Shown: positions 1-12,600 of the stretch, in pieces
How positions within the stretch are numbered: the first letter of the stretch is position 1
How the letters are laid out: each line of letters starts with the position of its first letter
Assembly: GCA_003255065.1 (NCBI GenBank)
Contig: QAOA01007897.1
Coordinates: forward strand, 315,874 to 379,873
Source: Cercis canadensis
Taxonomy: Eukaryota; Streptophyta; Magnoliopsida; Fabales; Fabaceae
Direction: 5' to 3'
Length of the DNA stretch: 64,000 nucleotides
Made by a program: the position numbers and the translations under genes
The notes under the pieces: generated by a model
What the model was told of the DNA's origin: nothing
What the model saw: the letters and a program-made list of their open reading frames with translations, nothing else
Databases searched by the model: none

Positions 1-2697
1 TAAGAACTTCATCACAATAAGTCAATATAAGATTTCTAAGAGAATATGAAAGGAAACACTTGGATTAATGATATTTGAACACAACTCCTAATTGAGGCTC
101 AGAAAGCTGCTCAACAAAGTAGTCTTATCTTTTCTTATGTTGGAAGTCATCACAAACAAGAAACCTTTCACGACAATAGTTTGTCTATTTGTATGCAGAA
201 CTTCAAAAAGTGCACATGCGCACATATAAATGTCCAATATGCATACCATTAAGCCAAAGTACCATAAAAAATGTTAAATTGAATATCTTAATATCCCACT
301 AAATATTTGTATATCTACACTGCGGTTTTGCAACAAACATCATAATATTGAGTCAAAGGAATTTGCTGTCTTTTTTTCCTGGCCTTTTTCTGTTAGACTG
401 TGGGCCTTCTTACATAGCATATGCCTTTTCTATTAAAAAGGTCATTTACAGAAATGAAAGGGCTGGATCCAGCTTTCTTTTATTCAAAATTGTTTTCTTT
501 AGTGGATAACATTACCAACATCTTTATTCAATCAGGCATGTGGCTGAAGGGAGAACAATGAAACAGAACCTTAAGACATGGTTGAGAAATAAAGCTGCAG
601 CAACTCAGTATAGACCCATCAGAACCCTGGACAATATATGCATATAAAGTGCATACAACTGGAAACTATCCTTATATACATACGTTCACACATATACCAG
701 CACAAATATAAACGGAAATAGAGATTCTTACCAGTTGATCTTGCAAGCGGAGATGTTTCTCTGCTTCTTCCTTTTGTTCTTTCTTTTGCTTTCTCTCCAT
801 AACTACTGTCTTCTTCTTCTGATAGACAAGAGCTGATGTTTCTTCAGCTCTGGTCTTTTCTTCTTCAAATTGCTCATAGTCTCTCTTGAGCTCATCAGAG
901 CCAGATATCTGCTCAAGAAGGGCAGTAAGCTCTTTTGGACTTTTGGATGCAATGGATTCCACATCACCCTATATGAGAAAGTTGATTGGTCAACACAAGT
1001 ACCAGCGTTCAGGAATCCCAATCATCCCAGCCAACGTGTGAGATGCAGAGTGTGCAGAGCAAATACATGCTTCATTTAATCATGGAAAGACAGTTCAATC
1101 CAATATGCTTACAAACTACTTATAGTTATAAAAATGAAAAAAATATATAAATAAATAAAAAGGAAAAAAGATAACAGCATCCAAGATCCAAAAGATTTTT
1201 CTTTTTAGTTTAAAAAAAGAAAAGAAACAGGAAGAATGTGAAGAATGCCAACTCAAAGTGTATGTTTGGTTCACCATTTGCACACCCAAAACCTGGTCGA
1301 GAGTGCATTGGAAGGTGGTTTTTGCCCTTCAGCTCCAACAGCATTTTTCAACCAGCTTTTGCTGAACCAGGCAAGCTACAAATGTTTTGGATTTTTTTTT
1401 TTTTTTTGTGGGGNTGTGGGGTGGGGGGGGGTGTGTGGTGGTGGTGGTGGTGTTGTCAAGCAACAAGGCACCAACTTCTAAACCATTTAGTCAATATGCA
1501 ATAAAACCACAATTCACGTCAAGAAAGAGACTTTACAGGACCTGACGATGCCAGTTGAATATAGAAGGTGAACTATTATCAACTCCCTAATTTTTTATTT
1601 TGGTATGAAACTCCGTGAAATTTTTAGTAGATGGACACACTGCCAACAGATGAATTATTCAAATTTAACATTATAAGGTTCTATGTGACTCAATAAGGGA
1701 TATAATATGACTCAGCATCCTTGGTATGCATCATATAGCTTCTTCTCCAGCCTTGATATCCTTATGTTTGGTTGTAAATAATATGTTTGTGCTCCATTAT
1801 AACAAGATATGAGCATGCCTCGAGATTGGGGTCAAATCCATCCACATACACTCATTGTGTGCACTGTGCAATAAGCATAAGACAAACATCAAATGAACAA
1901 AGAGACATGCCAATATGCCTTATAATGCAAGAAATGTTATTGCAAACATTCCTACTCATCCAGTTCCGTACAAAAATTTCAAAGTTCCAATTTTCAAACG
2001 ACACATGATGCATGCTTCTGGCCTTTCTTATTCTTCAAAAATTCTGCAATCAGTCAATTAAAGACGCTAAAATATAAATAACCAATTAAAGTGAACTCAA
2101 AAAAACTCGCTATCATACTCATAAGTCACGAAGATAAATGCATGAAAAGAACGAGTTCCCTTAGGTAGCCAACTAAATCAAAGTCATATATGATCACCTG
2201 TAATGCCATAAACCAAATAATAGAGATTCATAGAAAGAATTTTCACGCTTTATAACAACCTGAAACACCAAGAAATTGCGAGCCTTGACAAGAATCCCAA
2301 GCGACTTGAGTCTAGCATTATATACATCCCACGTTACAATGTTGCCATCTATCCGGTACTCGCTCCCACCCGAGCTAGTGATGGTCCTGGTGAATTGGAT
2401 CTCCGACCCATTACCCAACTGATAAACCAACCGCACGAACGCCCTCCTTCCCTTCTGCTCCTTTTCCTTGTCGTCGTAAGCGTAGATTAAGTCCTTCAAT
2501 TGAGCCCCACGAAGCTGGCCTGTCCTTACACCAAGTACAAAGCTAATGGCGTCCATGAGGTTCGACTTGCCAGCACCATTGGGGCCAATAATTGCGGTGA
2601 AATCATAGAAGGGGCCGATTACTTGAAAACCCTTGTAGGACTTGAAATTCTCCATCTCTAAGCGATGGATTTTCCCGGGAGATATTAGAGACGGCAT
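1..2697 (-). CDS. SMC1: Cohesin ATPase SMC1, N-terminal part (gene continues past left edge)
   Basis: Structural maintenance of chromosomes 1, the core ATPase that pairs with SMC3 in the nuclear cohesin ring holding sister chromatids together. Two coding exons are visible on the minus strand: 2260-2697 (146 codons, ATG at 2697) and 732-968 (79 codons), both phase 0 with GT/AG borders. The intron between is about 1.3 kb, and the next intron fills 1-731. Exon 1 holds the ABC ATPase head: the Walker A loop GPNGAGKSN near residues 38-46, followed by the FVLG and LKDLIYAYDD segments typical of SMC1. Exon 2 (starting GDVESIASKSPKELTALLEQ) finishes the N-lobe and enters the Lys/Glu-rich coiled coil. 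Hinge, second coiled coil and C-terminal head must lie left of the window. The intron contains a poly-T run and a G-rich run joined at an N (1414). The family call is very secure; the paralogue (SMC1 rather than SMC3/2/4) rests on the head sequence. Confidence 0.93.
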
Positions 2698-2711
2698 GAT
2701 TTGGGTTTAAG

Positions 2712-2720
2712 AAACCCTAA
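2712..2720 (+). promoter_or_regulatory. Telo-box in SMC1 5' leader
   Basis: AAACCCTAA lies 15 bases upstream of the SMC1 ATG (the gene reads TTAGGGTTT on its own strand). This short telomere-like motif is common just upstream of plant start codons in genes expressed in dividing cells. It is an exact match to the motif, but a 9-mer alone is weak evidence of function. Confidence 0.45.
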
Positions 2721-2999
2721 ATTGGGCTCTGAAGTTTATGCAGAGAGTATAAAAGGGAAATTTCCCAGGGAAATTGAAGCTAAGGTTCAGCAAGTGAGTA
2801 GAAGCAGAAATTGGGGTTTATCTTCTTCGTCCATGAAAGAAAAACTAGTTAAGAAATCTCAAAAGTCGATTACGGTCCAAAAGGCCAGGGGATAGAATTA
2901 GAATATGCTGGGCTGGGAAAAAAATCTAACAAATTTACAGCAGATGGTTTGAATTAGGAGGGAAAATGGAGAGATAATAGGGCAAACGATTTTGGGAGA

Positions 3000-3007
3000 A
3001 TTGGCGG
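3000..3007 (+). promoter_or_regulatory. E2F-like site upstream of SMC1
   Basis: ATTGGCGG matches the plant E2F consensus WTTSSCSS, about 300 bases upstream of the SMC1 start codon, inside a locally G-rich stretch that stands out from the AT-rich surroundings. E2F control at the G1/S transition is established for many plant DNA replication and cohesion genes. That it acts on this gene is inference. Confidence 0.45.
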
Positions 3008-3381
3008 GAGGGAATTTTTGGCAGAATTAATGGAGTGAGATGAGGTTACAAATTTTCAGCTCTGCAAGTGGCTAGTGTAGAGTATATGGAGCACGTATTG
3101 CACTGAACTGAAGGCCCCGAATTGAAGCACTTTATTTTTAATTTTTTTTTTTTACTTTTTTACCATTTTAGTGAATCGCTGTCTTTGACTCTCCTATCTT
3201 ATTTTTATTCTTCTCACACCTCTTTCAAGAAAAATCTTTTGCCAGAAAAAAAGTTGGTTGGTGAATAACTATGTTGCACCCAAACGCCAATCTTCCTGCC
3301 ATACCCGTTTCCGGTGCATTTTCGAAACGCGATTCGCATACCAACACTAGAAACGCATCTCCGCCCTCTTTTTTTTTTTTT

Positions 3382-3552
3382 TTAATTTGGGTAAACGATC
3401 AGTTTGAGCTTAAGGCTTCTGTAATGGGGCAACTTAGCATAGCTCCTAGGTGATGGGACTGAAGAAATCAAAGAGACACTGATGGGAGAGAAAGTAACCG
3501 AAGAAAGAGAAGAAGAGCAAGAAATGCTTAGGGATTCAAGCACGGTAGCCAT
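3382..3552 (-). pseudogene. Transit-peptide-like open frame, possible orphan first exon
   Basis: Minus-strand frame of 56 codons from ATG at 3552 (MATVLESLSISCSSSLSSV...). It is very rich in Ser and Leu, nearly free of acidic residues, and begins with MA, the composition of a chloroplast transit peptide. No matching mature protein follows within the 700 bases to the SMC1 leader. It may be a relic first exon of a plastid-targeted gene, a very small gene, or chance. I do not recognise the family. Confidence 0.25.
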
Positions 3553-3653
3553 TGAAGCACATAATCGGAGCTCTACTGCAAGAGGGAACGAAGATCTAAA
3601 ACTGAGAAAGCCAAAAATTCTTCTCCCATTTGCGACCTCCTCTCCTAGAACTC

Positions 3654-3750
3654 CCAAATCAATTTCTTTTTTTCAATACTATATTTTGAATTGATACCTA
3701 AAATTTCCAAATCAATTTATTTTATTCAGTACTGTATTTTGAATTGATAA
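3654..3750. repeat. Imperfect tandem duplication, about 53 bp period
   Basis: Two copies of a unit starting CCAAATCAATTT and ending TATTTTGAATTGATA lie side by side (about 3654-3698 and 3706-3748). They differ by a few substitutions and a T-tract length change. It is an old local duplication with no coding content. Confidence 0.65.
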
Positions 3751-3790
3751 TTGATAGTTATTTGTTAAAAATTAATAGTTGATTATTTTT

Positions 3791-3811
3791 AATATATATA
3801 TATATATATAT
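3791..3811. repeat. TA microsatellite
   Basis: Uninterrupted run of about ten AT/TA dinucleotides in intergenic DNA. Confidence 0.85.
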
Positions 3812-4661
3812 GACATGATGATGTATTCATATTTTCATTTTTTAAAAGATTGTCGTACCAATATTTTGTAAAGTATCAACCACCAAGTACGAAATTCATA
3901 CATGTACTTGTGCAACATGGGTAAATACTATAGGTGTCATTAGTATCACCATAAGATTAGTTGATAATCGGTTACTAATGACACGTGATCCTAGGTTGAT
4001 AATTTTTTAGGAAGTTATCTTTTTTTTTTTTTGAATGATAAAGGTGTATGGGATCAATTTTTACACATTGAGACTAAATCTCTTCCAATACAATCTCAAG
4101 TTTTTTTTTAAAAAAAAAGTTATAATTATTAATGTAGAATAACAAATAACAACTTTAAGGAATTGATATTTTCACATCCATTATTACTAATGTCACACCT
4201 TATTTATTATATAAACAAAATTACCCCTCATCTATTAAATTAGTAATTTCATTTATTTACATAATCCTATTTTATACCTAATTCAATATGTAAAAAATTT
4301 CATATTAAATAAAAATAATTTAGTCTATATCACATTTAAATATTAAATAAAGTGCAAAAATAACAACTCCATAACTTTAATACAGGTTTGGTCCTCTAAT
4401 TTTGCAATCAGATGGAACTAAGCTACTACATCGTCTTCCAGAAATCCATACCATACCATACAAATTATACATGACAAAACTACCAAAACACTCTGGCGGT
4501 GCATCAAACATGGCAAAGTTGAAAGGCATAGAACATCCTAAGCTTGCTAAGCCATCAGAACACCAATTTCCTTCTCTTTAAGCTGGATCAGTTGCCTAGA
4601 TGCCATAACTGCTGGCCCTCTTTTCTTGTTTGCATTATTCTCATTGTCTTGGAAGGATCAT

Positions 4662-4755
4662 CTGAAATGAAATTATGCATAGCTACGGAATAAAGAGAAA
4701 TTACACCATCATAAACTAGCATAATCTCATAAAAGATTAAATATCACAGCCTTAC
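4662..4755 (-). other. Predicted 3'-UTR intron of the TOL gene
   Basis: On the minus strand a strong donor (TTAG|GTAAGG, border at 4756/4755) is followed after 94 bases of U-rich sequence by a strong acceptor (ATTTCAG|ATGATCC, border at 4662/4661). Downstream sequence to about 4380 looks like the remaining 3' UTR. The intron would start about 130 nt after the TOL stop codon. It is inferred from splice signals only. Confidence 0.5.
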
Positions 4756-4885
4756 CTAATGAAACTCCTATCAATTACATATTCTGGCAGTATGTCCTCA
4801 GCATATAAGGAAATTTAGGTTATTACAAGATATTGACAATGATAAAATATAGTGATAGAAGAAACATTCTAACTACTCCTTTTCC

Positions 4886-7391
4886 TTATTCAGCATTTTT
4901 CTTGCAACTAGATTCTGCATCCTCCCCTTTCGGGTAATCTGCTATTTTTGTTTCATAATGACCATCAACACCAGCGGCTAAATTGGCTTCAGGAGTGTTG
5001 GACTTTTTTGGTAGCTTTCTTAGAAGCTCCTGAGCAGCTTCTGTCTCTCCAGATTCATCATCACCTTCGAAACTTTCAGACAGCTTAATAGGATTTTGAA
5101 CAGCTTCCGAATCATGCTTGGAGGTATCAGCATTTCCAGATTGTTGAGCTCCAGAATTTTGAGCAGCTTCCAACTCCTCATACTTGGAAACGACTTGTTG
5201 TAGCTCATCATTAAGATATAAAGCTTCAAAAAGTATCTCTTCATCATTTGTGGTGCCTTCCACTATCCCCTTAATGACAGACAGTGATTGCTTGCACTTA
5301 TCCAACAAGCTCACAGTTAAATCTTCCTGCAACCACACAAGAATTACTAGTAAATTCTATCAGTGACAAATTACTCTATCTATATGGCAACAAAGGAATT
5401 TTCTGAGATTCAACAGTACTAACTGGATTACTCTTTGAAAAAAAAGGGCGAAAGATTCATGACTATGCATCTATTACCAATCCACATTTTCTCCCTACAA
5501 CCCATCTGCATTGGCCATTGAATAGTACAGTTGTATTGAAATTTGAAAAGAATTTAAACTGTATCTCACAATTTCAATCTTCAAAATCTGCACAAAAAGA
5601 CTCCATACAGATATAACAAATCACAGTCACAACTTCTTCACAGAATGATCTAGGGCATATACATTTCATACATATGTTAACAGTAGACATTAGTAGAGAC
5701 CAGCACCCAAAAACAAATATATATGAAGCATTGAACAAGGCACCAACTTATTATACAGAGAATATCACTTTTTTTTTTTTACTTCAGAAAAATTACCTTT
5801 ACAGGTTTTGGTTCCACCTGAGAGTTTAATATGCTGGAAAGCAATTCAAGACTGTTTCGAGCAATGACAAGATGCTCCTTCTTTTCTTCAACTGTCAGGC
5901 CTGGGTGATTGGAAGAGAAAGAAAAGTCATTTATGCCGGGCACTCCTGTATCAGGAATAGGGTATCTTTCAGGAGCATGTATCGGCTCTTGGTGCATATA
6001 TGTCTCCAAGGAATATGGCACAGGTGGCGAATTTCCCCCTTCTAGGTCTGAAGGTCCATCTCTTCCCTTCAAACTCTGCCATCAACCAGGTAGGATATAA
6101 GACTCAATTAAATGCATGACACAGAGAAATGCTGAAGAATCTGGCATAGCCACAAGGCCCAGTAGAACATAAGAAACAGAAAGGACTGCATCCAAAAATC
6201 TAAAGAAATTTGAAAGTAAGTGAGAACGTGAAGCCCTATCAACTCCAAAAACAATATTATTAAAAAAAATCTCAACAGTTACATGGGAAATGCTATTGTG
6301 ATATAGAACATTATTAAGCAACAATAACTTTAAACTACATAACAAGGCAAAAATAAGATAAAATAAAAACATGCCAAAGTTGCTGATGAGACAATTAGAA
6401 GCCAAGGCTATTTGATAACTATCAACTAGACATCAGCCATTAATGACATTTGCTTCACATAAGAAAGAAACATACAAAATTTTCAATGAAATATTTTTTC
6501 CACTCAAAAGATTTTATTATACTAGTATTGACATTCTTCCATGGTAGTTCTAAGGAAAAATGCTCTGAGGTTTAAGAAACGATGGGTTGCTTCCTTTATT
6601 TCTTATTTGTAAATTATGCACATAAATAGACCAAGCTTTGGTCTTAATTTGCATAAAGCTATAATATTGCAACCCTGGTTGCGCCATGTCCTGCTAGAAA
6701 AATAAGTTCAGTAAAAGGCCACAGTGGTTTGTGCAGACAAAATCAAATAACTAATATTTGCACAAAATTATATATAAAAAGTTTGAACAAAACTCCGGAA
6801 AACAAGAAACCTCATAATCCCAACATATGATAGCAGCAGATAATGATAAGAAAGACAGGTACAGTATATCAGACTCAATCATAAAATGTTTGCAAAAATG
6901 CTGACCATGTAAGTTTGATGAAACACTGGGAGATACGCAAGATCCTGTGACTCTCCCCAAGCCCTGATCAACTGAAAAGCCTTTCTTCTATTCTCTTGAT
7001 CCGTTTGCGGATTATCAATCATTCGAACCATGTCTTCAAGCACCTTCTCGGATGCCACTTCAGAAAACACCTTCTCACAATTCATAGTACAAGCTTCCAA
7101 CAAGTCAAGACTCAGCTTCTGGCTGACAACACTCTTGCTTGAAATCTTCTTTTTGATGGCCTTAACAATCTCTGACCCATTGAACTCTTGACTATTGATC
7201 ATTGCACATATCCTCAAATTCATGCCCCAATTGGACTCCTCTAAGGTCTCCAACGTGGCCTCATCAACCATTTTTGATTCGGGTGTCGGGGATTGTAATA
7301 TTTCCTTCACTTTTCCACTAACAATTCGACCCATTTGAGCCCCACCCGTCTTCAGCCTCTCACCCAACTGAGCTAGCTTCGACTTGTCCAT
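4886..7391 (-). CDS. TOL: TOM1-LIKE (TOL) VHS-GAT ubiquitin-binding sorting protein
   Basis: ESCRT-0-like adaptor that binds ubiquitinated plasma-membrane cargo and passes it towards vacuolar degradation. Exons on the minus strand: 6906-7391 (162 codons), 5797-6075 (93) and 4886-5326 (147 including TAA); all borders are phase 0 with GT/AG, giving 401 residues. The start MDKSKLAQLGERLKTGGAQM is the conserved N-terminus of the short TOL1/TOL2 class. A VHS domain spans about residues 41-160 (ending QLIRAWGESQDLAYLPVFHQ), and a GAT domain about 222-308 (ARNSLELLSSILN ... LNDELQQVV) is split by the last intron. The tail is acidic and low-complexity. It is transcribed divergently from the S26 gene, 2.2 kb away. 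Neighbours point to Arabidopsis At1g06210 (TOL2) as positional counterpart, though the protein also resembles TOL1. Family certain, exact paralogue less so. Confidence 0.92.
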
Positions 7392-9624
7392 TATTCAGCA
7401 AATTCCCCACAATAGAGAAAACAACAACTCCAAAAGCCTAATTGAACGTAAGCATACAACAGCTAAACTTTTCCAAACTCAAACGCAAGGCACAGCATTT
7501 GTGATATGTTGTCGTATTTGCATAGATACGCGCCGTCTCTGAAAAAAAACGAAAATAAAAAAAGAGCTAGAGATGCAAAGATCTGGTCTTTGATTTATAA
7601 AATGGTTCATTTTCACGGGAACAGAACAACTATTGCACTGTTTGGCTGCTGGGAAATTTTGAGCATTTAAATCGGAATAAATTTTCGAAAGGTTATCCAG
7701 ATACATAATCAAATTGGTCGTTTTATTTTAATATGAAGGAGCGAAAAGTGAACAATGATAGAACAATGAAGCGTTGGGACAAACCTGGAATTAATTACTT
7801 GAAGAAACCCTAGTTCTGAAAATTGGCGTGGGGGTGAGATTGGAGTCTTACTGCAAACAGGAAAAACCGAAAAGACACCTTTAGACTGAATTGGCCAATG
7901 CTTGAAAGTTGAAATCTTAAAGAAGAGAGGAAAAGTAAAACACAACAGTATTTTATTCTGACATTGAAAGAGGAGAGAGTTTAATGTTAGATTACGTGGC
8001 TCGATAGTAGCCTTCGTGCATTTTGGTGGGCCAACTTTATGCATTGCCTATCCTGGCTCCGTCTTATCATTTTTTTTATTAAGTTTATCATGCTAAGTAT
8101 TGCTAACTGCGATTTGACGGGGGGATTAATAGTTTTAATTTTCCACGTCATTTCTTTTTTCTCTTCAACCTCAAATAATTAACTAGTTCTTTTGTGAATA
8201 ATCAATCAACCAAGAAATATCTCACTATGCTTAGGGCGTTTTATATGCGAGTTCTTTTCACATTCTGTGATATTGAAAATGTAAGATTTTCATTGTTGGT
8301 ATAAGTTTTATAAAATATATTCTTAGATAAATGACATTCTTGTGAATAATACGCATTATAAACTAAGGTATATTTTATTTAAATTTTTTATAAGTGCATT
8401 TTTAATGAACATTTAGTAGTTGAGCATTGAATGTTTTATTGTGAAGCTTATGTGTTTAAACTTTATTATGATTGAGTGACAAGAAATTACGAAATGAAAT
8501 GAAATAAACTATCATTTATTGTATAATCTCTAATTAAAAAAATATTAATGCATCATTATCTCACCAAGTCTCCAAACTCCAATTCATGGCACAAAAAAAA
8601 AGAATCTCCAATTCGTGTATTAAAGACTCTTCCCTATAGATTTTAATATTGATATAAATAAATGTACCAATATTATTCAACAAACCAAAGAAAACACAAA
8701 GGATATTGATGATACATTTATTTGACTGGATATTAAAATAAATCAAACAAAGTTGATGTGCGTCACCGTGTATAAGGATAACCAATTAAATATCTATAGT
8801 AGAAACATTTCATATGAATATGATCAATCAAATATTTGTTTATTTAATTTTAAGTTGCTCTTTTACTTTTTATTGTTGCCACTGTCAATTATTCATCTCC
8901 CCTAAAATGTATCAATATATAATATGATTATAAATTTTAAAAAATACACACAATTTCCTTACTACACACTCCTAATCGTTTTTACTCTTTATTTCTACTA
9001 CTTTCTTAGTTTACCATCATTTTTGTAACACTTTCTTGTGATTTTAAAGGTTACATTTTGTTTTCTATAAGCTTTAGTTCCAAGTGTATTGATCATATAA
9101 AGAAGTAAAATTAACTCATACTCCTACTTAAGAAGACTCTAACGATAAAAAGGATATTGTATTTTATTTTGTCATTTTTTTATTCATTGTTATGAAGAAA
9201 ATATTATGAGATAATGTCGATATTTTTTTAAAAAGAAATAATCTCTTAATCAATACTTTATTTTCTTTTTCAATTTCTAAAAAATGAATGATTGTTATTT
9301 TAGACATAACAATTAATTTTTTTTTTTATTGAGAAAAGGAGACTAGAGGTACATCTAGCTTACATTATGAAAACATAATTTGTTTAAAAAATATATGTTT
9401 TTAAATATTATAAAAAGCATATTTTTAATTGAAAAATTAACTTTCATAAACGCAAAGGCACGATCCCTCCAGGAAAAGGGCTTTCACGCGAAATCGTGAA
9501 AAACAGAGACAAAACCAGAAGTGAATTTTTTTTGGGGGGTTTAAGGGAAAGGGGTTCCTGAAGCTGGCCATTCGCGGTGCCAGTCTGTAGTCTGCTAGAA
9601 CTATAGTGGACTACTCTGTCTGCA
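7392..9624. other. Divergent intergenic region between TOL and the S26-like gene
   Basis: Shared upstream region of two divergent genes. The TOL side (7400-8000) is moderately GC-rich and probably holds the TOL 5' leader, with a telo-box-like AAACCCTAG near 7806. From 8050 to 9430 the DNA is very AT-rich with no coding potential seen. The 200 bases before the S26 start recover normal composition and probably form its 5' UTR. Confidence 0.55.
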
Positions 9625-12600
9625 ATGGTTTCACTCTCAACATGGTGTCGATACATTGCCCACAAGCTCGAATACTCCGTATCTATCAGCTGGAAGGTCT
9701 TTCACTTCCTCAAAGACTCTCTAATCTTGTTTGTTTTTTTTCTCCTTAAATTTTATATTTTTTGATTATTTCTTTGTTAATCCGTTATTTCCCGACTTCT
9801 CTGATTGTGTATCGTTGCGTCTTCTCACAATTGGCGAGCCCCGTACACATACGATATTATACTGGGTTTGAATACATCTACCTTTTTGGATTATGGAAAC
9901 TGTTATCTGCTTTGAATTGTGCTGACAAAGTGATAATCGATAATTGGTAGCTTAGCGTTTACTTTGTTTTGCTAAAAAGTATAGTTTTTTTCATATTTCC
10001 TGGGTGGTTGCCCAGGTGTAAATGGGTATATAATTTATAAGATCCCTGGAAAAGAACTTCGTTGGAATGCATTTGTTACCTCTCTGGACGGGTGCACTTG
10101 TTCTTACTCGCCTCTAAAATAATAATGATGATGATTCAGTCTGTCTTCTCAACCATGAAATGATGTTTGTCTAATTGATTGTATATACAGTGAAGGACGA
10201 GCTATTGAACTCTGAAATGCCTGATCAAGCATGTTGCATAGCCTTTTAGGCTAACTTTACCCAAAAATTGCTTCTTTTATCTAGTTCTAGTTGATTTGTC
10301 CTTCTCTGCTTTTGATAACAGCTTATGATTGTTAAGATGCACATGAGGTTGTATTTGTTGGCAGTGAAGGTCAGAGCGATCTCTCTGTGGATTGTATTTG
10401 ATTGTTGACTTTGTTACTAAGAAAATGTGAAAGGATACCCATACAATTTGAGTATAATTTTATAGTTTTCAGATGCTGTGTCATGCTCATGCATAGTCCA
10501 TTAACTATCTTCACATAAAGATCAAGTTTGATGGTATGGTTACTTGAATATGGAACTGGGGTAACTTTTAATACCCGATTCTAGAAAGTCACCCCTCATA
10601 TGAATGATGGGGAGGATCATTTGAGGGCATGAGATTCCAGTTTCCAAGATTAAGTTGTTATTCTTTGAGAAGACCATTCTTGTGGATATTGTTCATTTCA
10701 TCTTTTGCTTTTATAGTTCTTTTGATGTTCCTATGTTTTAATTTTGGTAATCTTAAAAATTGTTTCTCTGAATGATTCAGAAATATAAAAAACGAAGGGG
10801 TCATGAATTCTTTGGGATCTTTTACTTTTGTACTTTGAAGTTTTACTATTTGAAACTAAGATGATTACTGGGGACATTTCAATCCTAGCCATGTGAATAA
10901 CATATTTGAGGCTCAAATATGAAAGTTGAGCTGCTTCTCTGAGGGTTGCCTTTGTCTTTACTTTAGTAAGGTGCCTCAATTAAGACATTTAGAATAGTAG
11001 CAAAGTTATTAAATGAGCAGAGGTGTGAAGAAATAAGTTTCCAGGTAGTTCAAGTATTATGGTTGTGCAAATATAACCTGTTTTTTTGGCCATATGCGGC
11101 TCTGTATCACGATGTAAGAACTTAAAACCCCTTTTTATAAGATTTTCTAACTTATTCAATGGTGTGACACAGAACTACAAAAGAGGTCAAATTGCTGACA
11201 GAGAGGTGGGTGATGTTATTTGGAAGAATTTCTTTCGAGGAAGGTTGACGTATTTGCACTGGAATAAAGGAGAGGAGATGGCTCCTACTATAGCTGGAAA
11301 AGAAGTAACTCTTCTTGTTCGGAAACTACCATCAGCAGACCCAACGTAATCATATTCATCTAGTACTGCATACACTTTCCTTTTGCAAGTTTTAGTTACT
11401 TCCATTGCAAGTGACTTATATTGGCCATTTTGTGCTTGCGGATGCATCAGTCTCCTGAAACTGTATCTGCATTCTATATCATCATCACCTTAATCTTGCC
11501 TTAAGAAAACAAAATATGATATTTTTTTTTTGTTTGATTTCAATACGCAATTTTATATTTTGAATATTTTTTCCCCATAATTTTCATAAGTAATGTGCTT
11601 TTAGCCTCTCTGATGAGATTCATCACTCATAAACTTTATTTGATTTCTATGGACTTTTAGGAGGAAGATTGTTGCCATCATATAATTGTGCCTGAATATA
11701 GAAACAATACACAAAAAGGTTCCATTTGCTTTTATATGCCTGTCATATTACGTTGCTTTATAGACCATTCTAGGATAGCTTCGGAACCTTGATTTGTAAA
11801 CTCTCTCAAATTATTGTGTAGACAAGTGCTCTTTAGCTACTTGCCTGTCTTATGTTGCTCTTAATGGCCTTTGAAAGTTGTATAGAGTGTATAATGAAAG
11901 AAGAAATATATACAATGTCATTTTTGTTTAATAGAGAGTCTTGCATTAACATAAGACATTGTTTTCTCTGTATCAAGCTTTTTGGATTTCTCTCCTTTGG
12001 CAGAGGTAAATGAAGATGGAAAAAGGTTGTAGTAATAGTTTTAGATTAATGAGAAAAACTGATTTGAGTCCCCGTCCTTCCCATGTTATTCTAAAGTCTG
12101 TCTCTTTTCACAACGTTTTTGAGAGTTTGGAGCCTCATACTGGGAAATTGATTCTACTGTTATTTCTTTAATGGTTTCTTGGTTCTTCTTCTTTCTCTTT
12201 TCTTTCTTTTTTTTTGTTTTTTTTGGTTTATTTCCTTCTTTATCTCATTCTCGTGAATTAGTCTTTCTGAAAATAATCTAGCATACATCAGTTTCCACAT
12301 TCTCAAAGAAGCTAGTTATTCATTTACAATTGACTGTTATGTAAGGATTTCATAGTGAAATTAATGGAACCAGTCTCTTTGTTTGATCCCTGCTTCCTAC
12401 TTCATTTGAACTTCATTTTTAACATAATTTCTGTAGTGATGAATGCTGAATGGTGTGTACTATGACTTGTAATTAATTATACATGAATTTAAGACCTTCT
12501 AAGCTTGTGTTCACCTTGTATACTTTTTGTTCTGCATGCTATGGTAGCTTTATTTTGACACATTGTCCAGAACAGAGTTTATGTTTTGGATAAATGCTTC

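Larger units (their letters stand above)
2698..4380. other. Intergenic: SMC1 promoter/5' leader and AT-rich spacer
   Basis: No complete gene seen. The first 400 bases upstream of the SMC1 start carry a telo-box and an E2F-like site. Further on are poly-T tracts, a short transit-peptide-like open frame on the minus strand, a 50-60 bp tandem duplication (3654-3750), a TA microsatellite (3791-3811) and otherwise featureless AT-rich DNA up to the TOL 3' region. Confidence 0.6.

Noticed and set aside
1386-1454. Poly-T/G-rich/GGT run in SMC1 intron 1 as a possible G-quadruplex
   Set aside because: It spans an assembly N at 1414, so the true sequence and spacing are unknown.
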